From: Actinomycetota bacterium
GTDB taxonomy: Bacteria; Actinomycetota; AC-67
Direction of reading: 5' to 3'
NCBI GenBank assembly: GCA_041658565.1
Contig: JBAZZY010000006.1
Span: 47,281 to 111,280 of the forward strand
Length of the DNA stretch: 64,000 nt
The position numbers and the translations under genes were made by a program. The notes beneath the pieces are model-generated. The model was not told the DNA's origin and ran no database searches. It saw only the letters and a list, made by a program, of their open reading frames with translations. The first letter of the stretch is position 1, and every line of letters starts with the position of its first letter. Of the stretch, positions 46,483 to 54,297 are shown one piece after another.

Positions 46483-47721
46483 ATGAGGCAGTCTCTATCC
46501 GAGGTTTCCTGGGTACGCGAGCACGCGTCGGCCATTCGGTCCGATGACCCTGACGATGAAGACTGGTCTGACCTGGAGTGCATTGCCGACCTCGTCGGAG
46601 ATTCGCGAGTGATAGGACTGGGGGAGTCGACTCACGGGACGCAAGAGGAAGCGCGAATGAAGCATCGGCTCTTCCGATTCCTGGTTGAGGAACTTGGCTT
46701 TACGACACTTGGTATTGAGCGAGACGTATCTGTAGTCGGTGCCGTCGACAATCTCTTGGGTCCCGTGAAGACTCCTCTCTCGAACTTGCCTGCGGGAATG
46801 TATCCGTGGCGCTCGATAGAACTTCTTGAGTTGCTTCAATGGATACGCGCCCGCAACGGATCTCGTTCCGAGAGGATCCGTTTCGTTGGCTTCGATATGC
46901 AGCAGGAATTGGACGCCGGCTCGGTTGATGTCGTTCGTCGATTCCTAGCCGAAAGCGATCCGATGTATGCGGCATCCGTCGGGCCGGTCATGGAAGCCTT
47001 GGAAGAGGTGATTGCCGCTGGAATCGCTGACACTGTTTCCTCAGTGAGTGCTCCCGGGCTTCTTCGCGCGTCAGCTGAAATCAGTCGGCGCGTTGCCGAG
47101 ATGGACAGTCTGCAAAGGACCGAGGGGTCTTGGGTGGCGGCGCTGAACGCGTCCGTTATTCTTCAATCTCTTCAGCTGCGCGCACTCCCACCACCGACCT
47201 TGGAGGATTTGCGCGCCGTCAAACACCGTGATCGATGCATGGCCGAAAACGTCCGGTGGATACTCGATCGTCTGGGCAAAGAGAGCAAGCTCGTGTTGTG
47301 GGCACACAACTTCCACGTGGCACGAATTCCGGAGTTCATGGGTGGTGTCCTCGACGATCTCATAGACAGCTACAAGGCGATCGGTTTCGCCTTTCATGAG
47401 GGCTCTTTCCGTGTTCGGCTAGATGCTCGCGACGGCCGCGGCATGTCGGCGCCTCAGGTAGTCGAAGCCATCCCTTCGTTCGAGGGAAGCTTCGAATGGC
47501 TTTGCCATGAAGCTGGACTCAAGCGTGCTGTTATTCGGCTCTCGGACGGCAGGGAGCATCCTGTTGCCCGGGAGTGGCGAATGCGGGAAGTCGGTCATGC
47601 GGTGACTGCCGGTCGCAGTGTGGATGAGGAGTTTGCTTCGTATCGAGTTGCCGACATCTTTGATGCGCTCGTGTTCTTCGATTCGACCAACGCGCTCGAT
47701 CTACTACCTCTCCCCAGTTGA
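46483..47721 (+). CDS. Erythromycin esterase-family protein
   Basis: Protein of 412 residues of the EreA/EreB-like family. GLGESTHGTQEE (about residues 45-56) holds the conserved glutamate and histidine, followed by GIERDVS, FVGFDMQQ, LWAHNFHVA with another essential histidine, and GFAFHEGSF. Family members open the lactone of macrolides, but many close relatives are succinoglycan-type hydrolases of unknown use, so resistance is not established. The gene has fewer GCGC runs and softer codon bias than its neighbours, which suggests later acquisition. The ribosome-binding site before ATG 46483 is weak. Confidence 0.78.
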   Translation: MRQSLSEVSWVREHASAIRSDDPDDEDWSDLECIADLVGDSRVIGLGESTHGTQEEARMKHRLFRFLVEELGFTTLGIERDVSVVGAVDNLLGPVKTPLSNLPAGMYPWRSIELLELLQWIRARNGSRSERIRFVGFDMQQELDAGSVDVVRRFLAESDPMYAASVGPVMEALEEVIAAGIADTVSSVSAPGLLRASAEISRRVAEMDSLQRTEGSWVAALNASVILQSLQLRALPPPTLEDLRAVKHRDRCMAENVRWILDRLGKESKLVLWAHNFHVARIPEFMGGVLDDLIDSYKAIGFAFHEGSFRVRLDARDGRGMSAPQVVEAIPSFEGSFEWLCHEAGLKRAVIRLSDGREHPVAREWRMREVGHAVTAGRSVDEEFASYRVADIFDALVFFDSTNALDLLPLPS

Positions 47722-47768
47722 TCGTTGGTCTTCTTCTGCCGGTACTTCGACCCACGTACGGATCGGTG

Positions 47769-47794
47769 CCCCTGATCCAGGCGCTTTCGAACCC
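47769..47794 (+). repeat. Left copy of an imperfect 26-bp direct repeat
   Basis: It matches 49550-49575 at 23 of 26 positions. In one frame both copies read VPLI..LSNP, so they may be fragments of one lost coding sequence. They flank the unknown secreted-protein gene. Confidence 0.5.
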
Positions 47795-47833
47795 TCAAAG
47801 GAGTGGGATCCCAGGCCGCTGGACGATGGGGGC
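47795..47833 (-). pseudogene. 5' half of a tRNA-Glu, broken copy
   Basis: From 47833 leftward this matches the 5' acceptor strand, D arm and anticodon arm of the intact tRNA-Glu at 50493-50565, with a few changes. The match ends after the anticodon loop; there is no 3' acceptor strand and no proper T arm, so it cannot be a working tRNA. It is joined directly to the 26-bp repeat at a shared TTCGAACCC. Confidence 0.65.
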
Positions 47834-47861
47834 GGACCGGGCCAAGAACCCTGCCCGGGAT

Positions 47862-49499
47862 CTACTCGAATCCAATCGGCCTGTCGCTCGCGAAGTTCGG
47901 AAGCGGGGCGCCAGCGCGGCGCAAGCGCCACGCTTCGGCGGCGGGGTCGCCGCCGGGGTCCGGGCGCGCGACCAGTGTCTCCCCGCCCGCGATCGCCGGC
48001 AAGGTCCATCCGAGTTCGGGGAAGACAAGTGAGCCCGTGCTGGCGAGGAGTTCGGTTTCGGTGAACTGCTTCAATCCGAAAGTGTGCTCCAGCCAAGTCC
48101 GCGCTTCCGGCGACGCCGCGTCTCGTACCGCATCCGGCACTTCGATTGCTGCGTAGTAGCGGCGCTGCTCGGCTACGAGTCCTTCTTCGCGTGGTTCCTG
48201 TCGGAGTCCGTCCACGGAGTGAAGGACGAGTTCGAGTTGTTCTCCGCTCGGCAAGAGAGCGTGCAGCGCGGTTGGAGTGCACGCGTAGTGGAATGCGGGC
48301 ACTTCGACGACGGCACCCTCGACGGGCGCCGGGCCGTAGGCGCGCGTGTAGGGCGTGCCCAGCAGCGCGGGATCGACGGCCGGACTCGGTGCGGGCGCCA
48401 GAGCTGTTCCCTCGATCTGTCCGGCGCGCGCGTGGAATTCCCAGTCCCCACCGGCGACTTCCCGCTCCCAGAATCCGGCGTTGTCGTAATCGTCGATCCC
48501 GCCCACGCGCACGATGCGGTGGACGGAGTCGGTCCCGGTTTTGTGAATCGAGAGTCGGTCGGTTACGCGGCCCGGCGGCCGTCCGAGATCGACCCAGTCC
48601 GGAGCCGGTAGTTGGACGAGTGGGTTGGGGCGCTCGCGCTGGTCCTCGTAGGAGTACCCAAAGAACGCGGCATCGCCCCCCGAGATGTCGAAGTCGTAAA
48701 GGCGCGCGAAGACGTCGCCGTGGCGCGTCATGACCGCTATCGTCGAGCCGCTCGCGCTCAGCGCCTCCAACTCGAGCCGTCCATCGAATGGTCCGCACAC
48801 CTCGTAGCTCGTGTCGTTCGGAAGCCACGGGTCGAGGAACGTGATCGTGCGGCGGTCGCCGCGCAGCACGTAGATCGTCGTGACTTTTCCGCCGCCGACG
48901 CGCTGGCTGTTCCCCGCCCGATCGGTCCAGGTGACGTCCTCGGCGTTGGACAGGTCCGAGAAGGACCAGGCAGTCGTGTCGCTTGGGATGCGGAATCCGG
49001 TTCCGGCCCAAAGATAGGGCCCCCAACGATTCGTCCAGTTCCACAGAGCTGGGTCGGAGAGAATCCCGTCGAGTGTGAAGATGCGGCCTTCCGAGTCGAC
49101 GGCCGCGAGTTCATCGTCGTCCGCCGATATCGCGCGCAAGCCTCCCTCAAGACACGCCGGGAGTGGAACCGTCCGCCACTGACGCGCGCCGTCCGAGATG
49201 CGGGAGAACCACAGTCGATCATCGCGCAACGCGAACTGGTAGCGGCGGTTGAACGTCTCGGTGGTCGTTCGGATGTCCACTTCCTCGGGCAGGTCACCGG
49301 ATCCGGCGGACTCCCAGGATTGCTCGATGTTCGTGCCCGGAATCGAGCGGGTGAGCGACTCGACCGGGATTCCCGCGGTGCCTGCCCATAGGGCGGCGCA
49401 CGAGGCGTCCGTCGTCGGGTCGCTCACGGCCGGCATGGTCGCCCCCAGAGACGCCGCTCCTACGGAGACAATAGCCAGAAGTCGGGCAAATGGGATCAT
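47862..49499 (-). CDS. Secreted protein of unknown function
   Basis: Protein of 545 residues, not recognised. It has a signal peptide (FARLLAIVSVGAASLGATMPAVS, cleavage near residue 26), then a tryptophan- and aspartate-rich beta-type sequence with repeated patterns such as DDRLWFSRISDG and WEFHARAG that would fit a propeller or beta-sandwich fold, and a C-terminal region with HALLPSGEQLELVLHSVDG. Three cysteines are spread through it. The start ATG at 49499 has no strong ribosome-binding site; the upstream stretch is AT-rich. It lies between a broken and an intact tRNA-Glu with a toxin-antitoxin pair. Confidence 0.65.
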   Translation of the reverse strand: MIPFARLLAIVSVGAASLGATMPAVSDPTTDASCAALWAGTAGIPVESLTRSIPGTNIEQSWESAGSGDLPEEVDIRTTTETFNRRYQFALRDDRLWFSRISDGARQWRTVPLPACLEGGLRAISADDDELAAVDSEGRIFTLDGILSDPALWNWTNRWGPYLWAGTGFRIPSDTTAWSFSDLSNAEDVTWTDRAGNSQRVGGGKVTTIYVLRGDRRTITFLDPWLPNDTSYEVCGPFDGRLELEALSASGSTIAVMTRHGDVFARLYDFDISGGDAAFFGYSYEDQRERPNPLVQLPAPDWVDLGRPPGRVTDRLSIHKTGTDSVHRIVRVGGIDDYDNAGFWEREVAGGDWEFHARAGQIEGTALAPAPSPAVDPALLGTPYTRAYGPAPVEGAVVEVPAFHYACTPTALHALLPSGEQLELVLHSVDGLRQEPREEGLVAEQRRYYAAIEVPDAVRDAASPEARTWLEHTFGLKQFTETELLASTGSLVFPELGWTLPAIAGGETLVARPDPGGDPAAEAWRLRRAGAPLPNFASDRPIGFE

Positions 49500-49540
49500 T
49501 AACTCATGCTAGCACCCGGCGAGCTTTCGTCGCTGGGTCG

Positions 49541-49612
49541 ATGGTGGTACCCCTGATCGAGTCGCTCTCGAACCCCGAGATGCTGGCGATGATCCAACGC
49601 ATCCTTGACTGA
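49541..49612 (+). other. Short coding fragment containing the right 26-bp repeat copy
   Basis: An ATG-started stretch of 23 codons, beginning MVVPLIESLSNPEML and ending in RILD, looks like the C-terminus of a lost gene. Bases 49550-49575 match 47769-47794 at 23 of 26 positions. No ribosome-binding site is seen, so it is listed as a remnant, not a gene. Confidence 0.35.
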
Positions 49613-49663
49613 CGGGCTCGCATCTCGTCGGGTCCCACTCAGACGATCAGCCGTGGCCGGTAT

Positions 49664-49692
49664 TTGACACGTGTATAGACACGTTATATGTT
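49664..49692 (+). promoter_or_regulatory. Promoter with internal palindrome for the toxin-antitoxin operon
   Basis: TTGACA (49664-49669), 17 bases, TATGTT (49687-49692). Between the two elements lies a perfect inverted repeat, ACGTGT (49669-49674) and ACACGT (49679-49684), spaced by four bases. This is the expected position for binding by the antitoxin or antitoxin-toxin complex. Confidence 0.65.
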
Positions 49693-49698
49693 CAGTGT

Positions 49699-49968
49699 AT
49701 GAAGAAGGTCACCGCGCTAGACCTGCGCCAATCGCTCGGGAAGATCGTGGAGGCCATCCTCGACGACGGAGAGCCTATCCTGCTTGAGAAGGGGCGCAGG
49801 CCCGTGGCTGTGCTGATCTCGATCAGGGACTTTCAGGAGCGGTTCGCAGAGAAGGACGCGGGCGAGGCCAGAGCCAAGATCCTCGAAGAGATGGACGCTC
49901 TCTCGATGAGGTCTATCGATCCAACCCCCGGCGTCGAAGTGCTGCGAGAGCTGCGCGGCAGTGCCTGA
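49699..49968 (+). CDS. Phd/YefM-family antitoxin
   Basis: Protein of 89 residues. KKVTALDLRQSLGKIVEAILDDGEPILLEKGRRPVAVLISIRDF is the Phd fold that binds DNA as a dimer; the charged C-terminal half would wrap and neutralise the toxin. The ATG is seven bases after the -10 element and the message leader is very short. The stop overlaps the toxin start by eight bases, as usual for such pairs. Its own promoter carries a palindrome, so autoregulation is likely. Confidence 0.87.
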   Translation: MKKVTALDLRQSLGKIVEAILDDGEPILLEKGRRPVAVLISIRDFQERFAEKDAGEARAKILEEMDALSMRSIDPTPGVEVLRELRGSA

Positions 49969-50398
49969 GACGCTCCTCGTTCTGGACGCGTCCGTCGCGA
50001 TCGGGTGGTTCTTCACCGACGAACCGCACCGCGAGTTGGCGCTCGCGGTGCGGGCGCATCTTCGGGAAGCGCCGGACGGATACGTGGTTCCGTCGTTGTT
50101 CCATTCCGAACTCGTGCATGTCCTTGCGCGGAAGTCGGGCAGGGACGCTGTGTTCGTTGAGAGCGCTCTCAGGCTGGTCATCCGGCTCGGTATCAGGACG
50201 CTGCCCTTGGCCGAGACGGCCTTGGTGCGCACGGCACACCACACGTGTCGAGGGCTCAGCGGGTACGACGCGACGTATGTTGCCCTGGCCGAGGATCTGG
50301 GTGGGCGGTGGCTGACGGCCGATCTCCGCGCCGCCAAGATCGCCGGAGCGAAAACCGCGCAGACGCTCGCTGCGTGGGCGCGTGAGCATCAGTCCTAA
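49961..50398 (+). CDS. PIN-domain ribonuclease toxin (VapC-like)
   Basis: Protein of 145 residues. The PIN acidic residues are visible in LVLDASVAIGWF (first aspartate), SELVHVLAR (glutamate), GYDATYVALAEDLGGRWLTADLR (two aspartates near residues 98 and 118). It would cleave RNA, often tRNA or rRNA, when its antitoxin is lost. The GTG at 49961 overlaps the antitoxin gene by eight bases. It is one of few cases in which a PIN toxin pairs with a Phd-type antitoxin rather than a VapB of AbrB type, which is known but less frequent. Confidence 0.87.
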   Translation: MPETLLVLDASVAIGWFFTDEPHRELALAVRAHLREAPDGYVVPSLFHSELVHVLARKSGRDAVFVESALRLVIRLGIRTLPLAETALVRTAHHTCRGLSGYDATYVALAEDLGGRWLTADLRAAKIAGAKTAQTLAAWAREHQS

Positions 50399-50492
50399 TG
50401 GGTCCCGGAGGGAGGCTGGCTCATATGCGCCGGGATGGGTGCCAGGTACGTGAGAGCAAGGATGCCAGCGACACGAGCATAGGACGGAGCAG

Positions 50493-50565
50493 TACCCCCA
50501 ACGGGATTCGAACCCGTGTCACCACCTTGAAAGAGTGGGATCCTAGGCCGCTGGACGATGGGGGC
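50493..50565 (-). tRNA. tRNA-Glu(TTC)
   Basis: Cloverleaf of 73 bases on the minus strand. The acceptor strands are GCCCCCA and TGGGGGT with discriminator A; the anticodon loop is CTTTCAA (anticodon TTC) on a 5-bp stem; the T loop is TTCGAAT. CCA is not encoded. Only 95 bases separate it from the PIN toxin gene. Confidence 0.95.
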
Positions 50566-50675
50566 GGGCCGGAAAAGGATACCGAACGCGGGCGCTCGTC
50601 GCGCGCCCGGGTGTCCGGCATGCCCCACGGCGTGATTTTCCGACCTTGTGTCGCGGGCCGTATCCTGGCCCGGCG

Positions 50676-51686
50676 ATGACAAGCGACATACGAGAACTTC
50701 CCTGGATGAATCGGGTCGCCGAGCGGTGGCTCGACCGCCGCACGTTTGGCGCCGAGGATCTCCCCGGCCCGACTGAGTTGGCCGCGCGCAAGCGCGCGCT
50801 CGGCATGCGCGTGAGCGTCTGCCTTCCGGCGCTGAACGAGGAGGCGACGGTCGGCGGCATCGCGCGAACCGTGTCGGACTACTTGGTCGGCGGCATTGGA
50901 CTGGTGGACGAGTTGGTCGTGATCGACGGGGGGTCCACCGACCGCACCGCGGCGGCGGCGCGCGCCGGCGGGGCGGTCGTGTTGCGCGCGCAGGACTTGC
51001 TCCCCGAGATCCCGTGGGTCCAGGGCAAAGGCGAGTCGCTATGGCGAAGCCTTGCGGCGCTGACGGGCGACGTCGTTGTTTGGCTCGACGCCGACATCCG
51101 GAACTTCGCTCCGCACTTCGTGACGCGGCTCATCGCTCCGCTTGTGATGGACCAGAGCGTGTCGTTCGTCAAGGGCTACTACCGCCGCCCGCTGGCGCTC
51201 GGAGAAGAGCTGCTCCCTTCCGGCGGCGGACGCGTCACAGAGCTGCTGGCCCGCCCACTGCTGAACGCGCTGTTCCCCGAACTGAGCGGACTGCTGCAGC
51301 CGCTTGCCGGCGAGTACGCGGGGCGGCGCGAAGTACTCGAGCGCGTTCCGTTCTTCACCGGGTACAGCGTCGAGGTCGGATTGCTGATCGATTTGTTGTA
51401 CGAGACCGGATTGGACGCGATCGCGCAGGTGGACCTGGAGGAGCGCGTGCACCGCAACCGCGTGCTCGAGGAACTTGCGCCGATGGCATATGCGATCGGT
51501 TTGACCATCCTTCGTCGCGCGGAGGAGCACGGACGTCTGAAGGCTCTTCACGACTACGCCGCGTTGCCGCTGATGCTCCCCGACGCGACCGGCCGAGTGT
51601 TCGCCCGCGAGATCACCGAGATCGAACGCCCCCCGTACTCCTGCCGTGCGGCGGACAACGAAGTCGATGCAGTGCTGGCTCCATAA
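50676..51686 (+). CDS. gpgS: Glucosyl-3-phosphoglycerate synthase
   Basis: Glycosyltransferase of 336 residues, family GT81. The N-terminus has RVSVCLPALNEEATVGGIA, VVIDGGSTDRTAAAA and the metal-binding WLDADIRNF; later FFTGYSVEVGLLIDL and DLEERVHRNR are typical of GpgS. It joins glucose from a nucleotide sugar to 3-phosphoglycerate, the first step to glucosylglycerate or, in mycobacteria, methylglucose lipopolysaccharides. The ATG at 50676 is preferred; the frame to 50646 adds ten residues. No phosphatase gene (gpgP) is adjacent. Confidence 0.88.
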   Translation: MTSDIRELPWMNRVAERWLDRRTFGAEDLPGPTELAARKRALGMRVSVCLPALNEEATVGGIARTVSDYLVGGIGLVDELVVIDGGSTDRTAAAARAGGAVVLRAQDLLPEIPWVQGKGESLWRSLAALTGDVVVWLDADIRNFAPHFVTRLIAPLVMDQSVSFVKGYYRRPLALGEELLPSGGGRVTELLARPLLNALFPELSGLLQPLAGEYAGRREVLERVPFFTGYSVEVGLLIDLLYETGLDAIAQVDLEERVHRNRVLEELAPMAYAIGLTILRRAEEHGRLKALHDYAALPLMLPDATGRVFAREITEIERPPYSCRAADNEVDAVLAP

Positions 51687-51730
51687 CCGCGCTGTCGCAG
51701 CCGGGCGCGATTGTCGGGCAGAATGCGGCA

Positions 51731-51910
51731 ATGGGTAGGCGAACCGAAACGTGCGAATGCGCGCGGTGCGGGGCGACGGCAAGATGTGCACCGGGTGACA
51801 TCCCGACGGGGTGGCTTCCGGCGACTGAGCGCGGGGGCGCTCAGTACGTTTGCACACGCTGCGTCCGCAGCGATTTTCGCGCAATTGAAGCCGGCATCTC
51901 CGTCGAGTAA
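51731..51910 (+). CDS. Small zinc-ribbon-like protein
   Basis: An ORF of 59 codons starting ATG at 51731. It encodes ETCECARCGA near the start and VCTRCVRSD near residue 45, a CxxC plus CxxC arrangement suited to one zinc ion, and GDIPTGWLPA in between. The frame is open further upstream only because it overlaps the end of gpgS. The ribosome-binding site is poor. It is not assigned to a family; it may be a regulator or an RNA-binding protein. Confidence 0.5.
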   Translation: MGRRTETCECARCGATARCAPGDIPTGWLPATERGGAQYVCTRCVRSDFRAIEAGISVE

Positions 51911-51983
51911 CTGAGGGTTGAGGCGTGTTTGCGGCGCGCACCGCGCCGCTGCAGTCATGCCCTGCTGCCTGATTGCGGCTGAA

Positions 51984-52625
51984 TCACGCGTCTTCAGGCC
52001 GGACGAGCTTTCCCGTGACCCTTCTGATCCACAGGTTCCCGTCCTGGATTTCCGGCCACCCGAGGAAGTTCTCGTTGGGGCCGACAATCATGCATTGCTC
52101 GGTGGAGTAGTAGTCGTCGGCCGTCATGAGGCGCGTGGTCTCCTCAACAACGCGCGTCCGGACCCCCACCTCGTCGAGCACTTTGGCGCAGACGCCGCGC
52201 GCGTCCTCCGCGAACGCGAGGAGGAGGTGCTCGGAGGAGATGGCGTCGTGTCCAAGGGATCGCCCACACCCGACGGCCTCGTCCATGCAGTGCAGCATCC
52301 TGGGCGTCGGCCCCAGCGCCGGCGCACGGGGGTCGGTAAACCCTGGCTCGGCCTCATCTGGGATCGGATATGGGCTCCATCGATACTTCGGGTCCGCCAG
52401 CAATTCCGTCAGTCGAGCGACCGTCGCCTCAAAGACCTGGAGCCGCCCGAGGAGTTCCGCAGGCCAGCCGTGGGTGTCCTCGAGCATGGAGAGGAATACG
52501 TGCTCGCACCCGATCGATGGGTGGCCGAGGACGCGCGCGCGCCTGCCCGCGTCCTCGAGGCACCGCTTGAGTCGCTCACTCAGGAGCAGAGTGGAATCCT
52601 CCGATCCAGGTAATACGGCATCCAT
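51984..52625 (-). CDS. Clp N-terminal repeat domain protein
   Basis: Protein of 213 residues with two Clp-N-like repeats: SERLKRCLEDAGRRARVLGHPSIGCEHVFLSMLED (about 13-47) and TPRMLHCMDEAVGCGRSLGHDAISSEHLLLAFAEDARGVCAKVL (about 97-140). It has no ATPase domain. Such proteins can act as adaptors or decoys for ClpC. The ATG at 52625 lies 35 bases from the attL tRNA fragment; before the element integrated, it was directly downstream of tRNA-Lys on the same strand and may have shared its transcript. Confidence 0.72.
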   Translation of the reverse strand: MDAVLPGSEDSTLLLSERLKRCLEDAGRRARVLGHPSIGCEHVFLSMLEDTHGWPAELLGRLQVFEATVARLTELLADPKYRWSPYPIPDEAEPGFTDPRAPALGPTPRMLHCMDEAVGCGRSLGHDAISSEHLLLAFAEDARGVCAKVLDEVGVRTRVVEETTRLMTADDYYSTEQCMIVGPNENFLGWPEIQDGNLWIRRVTGKLVRPEDA

Positions 52626-52659
52626 AGTCCGAGCTGACCAATGCAAAACGAAGATGACT

Positions 52660-52703
52660 CGGTGGGCCGCCAGGGACTCGAACCCCGTCCGTCGGATTAA
52701 AAG
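52660..52703 (-). repeat. attL: 3' half of tRNA-Lys left by integration
   Basis: 44 bases identical to 59396-59439, covering the 3' half of tRNA-Lys from the anticodon loop to just past the acceptor end. Identity stops abruptly in the anticodon loop. With the intact tRNA at the other end it defines the element. Confidence 0.92.
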
Positions 52704-52790
52704 AGCGTGCTCCCGCGTTTCGGCGCGTATCGGCGAGTGCCGAGTATTGGCGTGTTTTGCGGGCCAGAGCGCGTTTTCGCGATCATCGCG

Positions 52791-52897
52791 TGTCGGGCCG
52801 TGTTGGGCCGTGTCGGCACGACTGCCGGGAAATTGCCGGGAACTTTGCGCCGATGTCGCCCGGGCGCGCGCACCGCCTGACTCGCGCACCGCCTGAC
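52791..52897 (+). repeat. Clustered short repeats at the left end of the element
   Basis: Three 10-bp tandem copies of the type TGTCGGGCCG run from 52791 to 52820. The 27-bp arm site follows at 52818-52844. Two copies of a 15-bp sequence ending in CACCGCCTGAC lie at 52867-52881 and 52883-52897. The 240 bases between attL and the first gene hold nothing else that looks coding. Confidence 0.6.
52818..52844 (+). other. Left arm-type recombinase site
   Basis: 27 bases identical to 59325-59351 near the other end and in the same orientation. Each holds GCCGGGAA twice, spaced 11 bases apart, about one helical turn. This is the form of arm sites bound by the N-terminal domain of tyrosine recombinases. 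Confidence 0.6.
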
Positions 52898-52947
52898 GAG
52901 CGCGCCGAGTCGAATGCACGGTCTTACTTACAAAAGGGGGAATCACG

Positions 52948-53367
52948 ATGAGTCAGCGGCGGTACGTGTTCAAGCATGACGAACTCCTCATGCCCGGCAA
53001 GGTATGGGTCTTCGCTGAAGTGGCGGACGATCCGCACGATCCACTGGCAGAGGCCGCGCAAGAACTCTTGATGCCGCGCGTCCGCGCCGGGGTGTACACG
53101 CGCGCGGTTGCCGAGGCGGACCCGATCCTTGCCGAGGCGCTCCGGTCGTGGGATGCACGCGACAACGGCGCGAACGACGAGCGAGAGCGACGCTGGATCG
53201 ACTACGCGGCAGAGTGCGATCGCCTCGAAGGCGCGTGGGATACCGCAAGCGCGAAGGATGTGATCGCGCTCCCCTGGACCGCAGCGATGGGGGCCAGGGT
53301 CGAGAGTCTGGCGCGCGCGTGCGTGGTTCCCGCCGCAGAGCTGGCGCTTGAGGGCGCTGGGTCATGA
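52948..53367 (+). CDS. Hypothetical protein of the satellite element
   Basis: Protein of 139 residues, not recognised. It is acidic and mostly helical by eye, with LMPGKVWVFAEVADDPHDPLAEAAQELLMPRV near the start. No membrane segment or signal is present. The ATG follows GGGGGAAT. It is the only left-end gene on the plus strand and is convergent with the terminase gene; a hairpin separates the two. In satellites this position often carries accessory genes such as anti-phage functions, but nothing in the sequence shows that here. Confidence 0.55.
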   Translation: MSQRRYVFKHDELLMPGKVWVFAEVADDPHDPLAEAAQELLMPRVRAGVYTRAVAEADPILAEALRSWDARDNGANDERERRWIDYAAECDRLEGAWDTASAKDVIALPWTAAMGARVESLARACVVPAAELALEGAGS

Positions 53368-53406
53368 TGAGGCCGAAGCCCGTGCTGTAGAGCAACGTTG
53401 CGGGTC

Positions 53407-53441
53407 TTGGCGGTGGTGTTCAACCCGAGCGCCACCGCCAA
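53407..53441. terminator. Bidirectional hairpin between convergent satellite genes
   Basis: TTGGCGGTGG (53407-53416) and CCACCGCCAA (53432-53441) form a perfect 10-bp stem with a 15-base loop, between the stops at 53367 and 53527 of two converging genes. There is no T tract. Confidence 0.55.
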
Positions 53442-53526
53442 AGGCCCAAGGCCGCGACAGGGCGTCTCGCGTCGTCGATTCGGACCTGCCACCAGGGCTC
53501 ATCGGGGGCTGACCCGTTGGGGCTCT

Positions 53527-54057
53527 TCATGCTTTGGGGTCCTCCTCCTCGAAGACCATTCGCGGGTCCGTCTCGTCTGGGTCGCCGGCGAGCCGCTCGG
53601 ACTCTGAGTGGAGGTCTTCGAGGGAGCGAGTGGCCGCCGCGAAAGTGACCCCCAGATGAAGACGGCCCAGCGGCGAAAGGCCGAAACGATCCTCCAGTGC
53701 ACGAATCTCGGTATCCATCGAGGAGATGATTCTGTAGGCGGGATTCAACACGAGTTGGTTTTTGGACCCGAGGAGGAACCGGTTCTTACGCGCGACGTTC
53801 GCCATGCGCGCGCGCTCGTCGCGAAGGTCGAACAACCGCAGCAGGGCAAAGAGATCGGTGTCTAGGCACAGGAGTCCGGCGAAGTCGCTCGACCAGAACG
53901 AGGCCCATGCCCGGCTGGTGGACGCGAGCCACTGCGTGCGCGCCTCGGGGGGATGGTGAACGGGAAGTGTGCTCACGGGGCGTACTGCGCGCGCGCCGGT
54001 CGCGTCCCGCTTGTTTCGCCGCTGGCGGCGGGCTGGAGGCTTCGGGGGCAGTGGCAT
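53527..54057 (-). CDS. P27-family phage terminase small subunit
   Basis: Protein of 176 residues. After a basic, proline-rich start, the region FLLGSKNQLVLNPAYRIISS, then RALEDRFGLSPLGRLHLG, is typical of the P27-type TerS from actinophages. TerS recognises the packaging site and hands DNA to the large subunit, which is absent here; in satellites a resident TerS redirects helper-phage packaging to satellite DNA. The ATG follows AAGGAGAG. Upstream lie two copies of a 45-bp sequence that may be the recognised site. Confidence 0.82.
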   Translation of the reverse strand: MPLPPKPPARRQRRNKRDATGARAVRPVSTLPVHHPPEARTQWLASTSRAWASFWSSDFAGLLCLDTDLFALLRLFDLRDERARMANVARKNRFLLGSKNQLVLNPAYRIISSMDTEIRALEDRFGLSPLGRLHLGVTFAAATRSLEDLHSESERLAGDPDETDPRMVFEEEDPKA

Positions 54058-54133
54058 CGAAAAAACTCTCCTTCAGGTCACGATTCGCTCTGAGGCGTAC
54101 ACGGGTGCAGAGTCCTAGCGCGGGGGTTGTCCT

Positions 54134-54178
54134 AGACGTTCATCTATGCGCGCGCACCTACGCCCCCCCTATGCGGGG
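54134..54178. repeat. 45-bp direct repeat, copy 1, upstream of terS
   Basis: Matches 54298-54342 at 43 of 45 positions, same orientation. It starts AGACGTTCATCTATG, has an alternating GC run, and ends with seven C then TATGCGGGG, so it can form a small hairpin. The 275 bases around the two copies contain no gene. Confidence 0.7.
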
Positions 54179-54297
54179 AGGGTAGGTCGCGCAGGTCTCG
54201 ACTCGTCGGGTCTTGATGGTGTTCGTTGTATGAGTCCGAGTTCTCAGGGAAACCGGGTCTGCACACAATGCGGGCCGAGTGACGCGGGGTGCTTTCC

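Noticed and set aside
47795..47833. Functional second tRNA-Glu
   Set aside because: The T arm and the 3' acceptor strand are missing.
47718..48032. Plus-strand 104-codon frame beginning after the esterase gene
   Set aside because: It reads through the tRNA-Glu fragment and then antisense to the secreted-protein gene; only its VPLI..LSNP part is of interest.
51918..52613. Plus-strand 231-codon frame opposite the Clp-N gene
   Set aside because: The minus strand shows two clear Clp-N repeats; the plus frame has no pattern.
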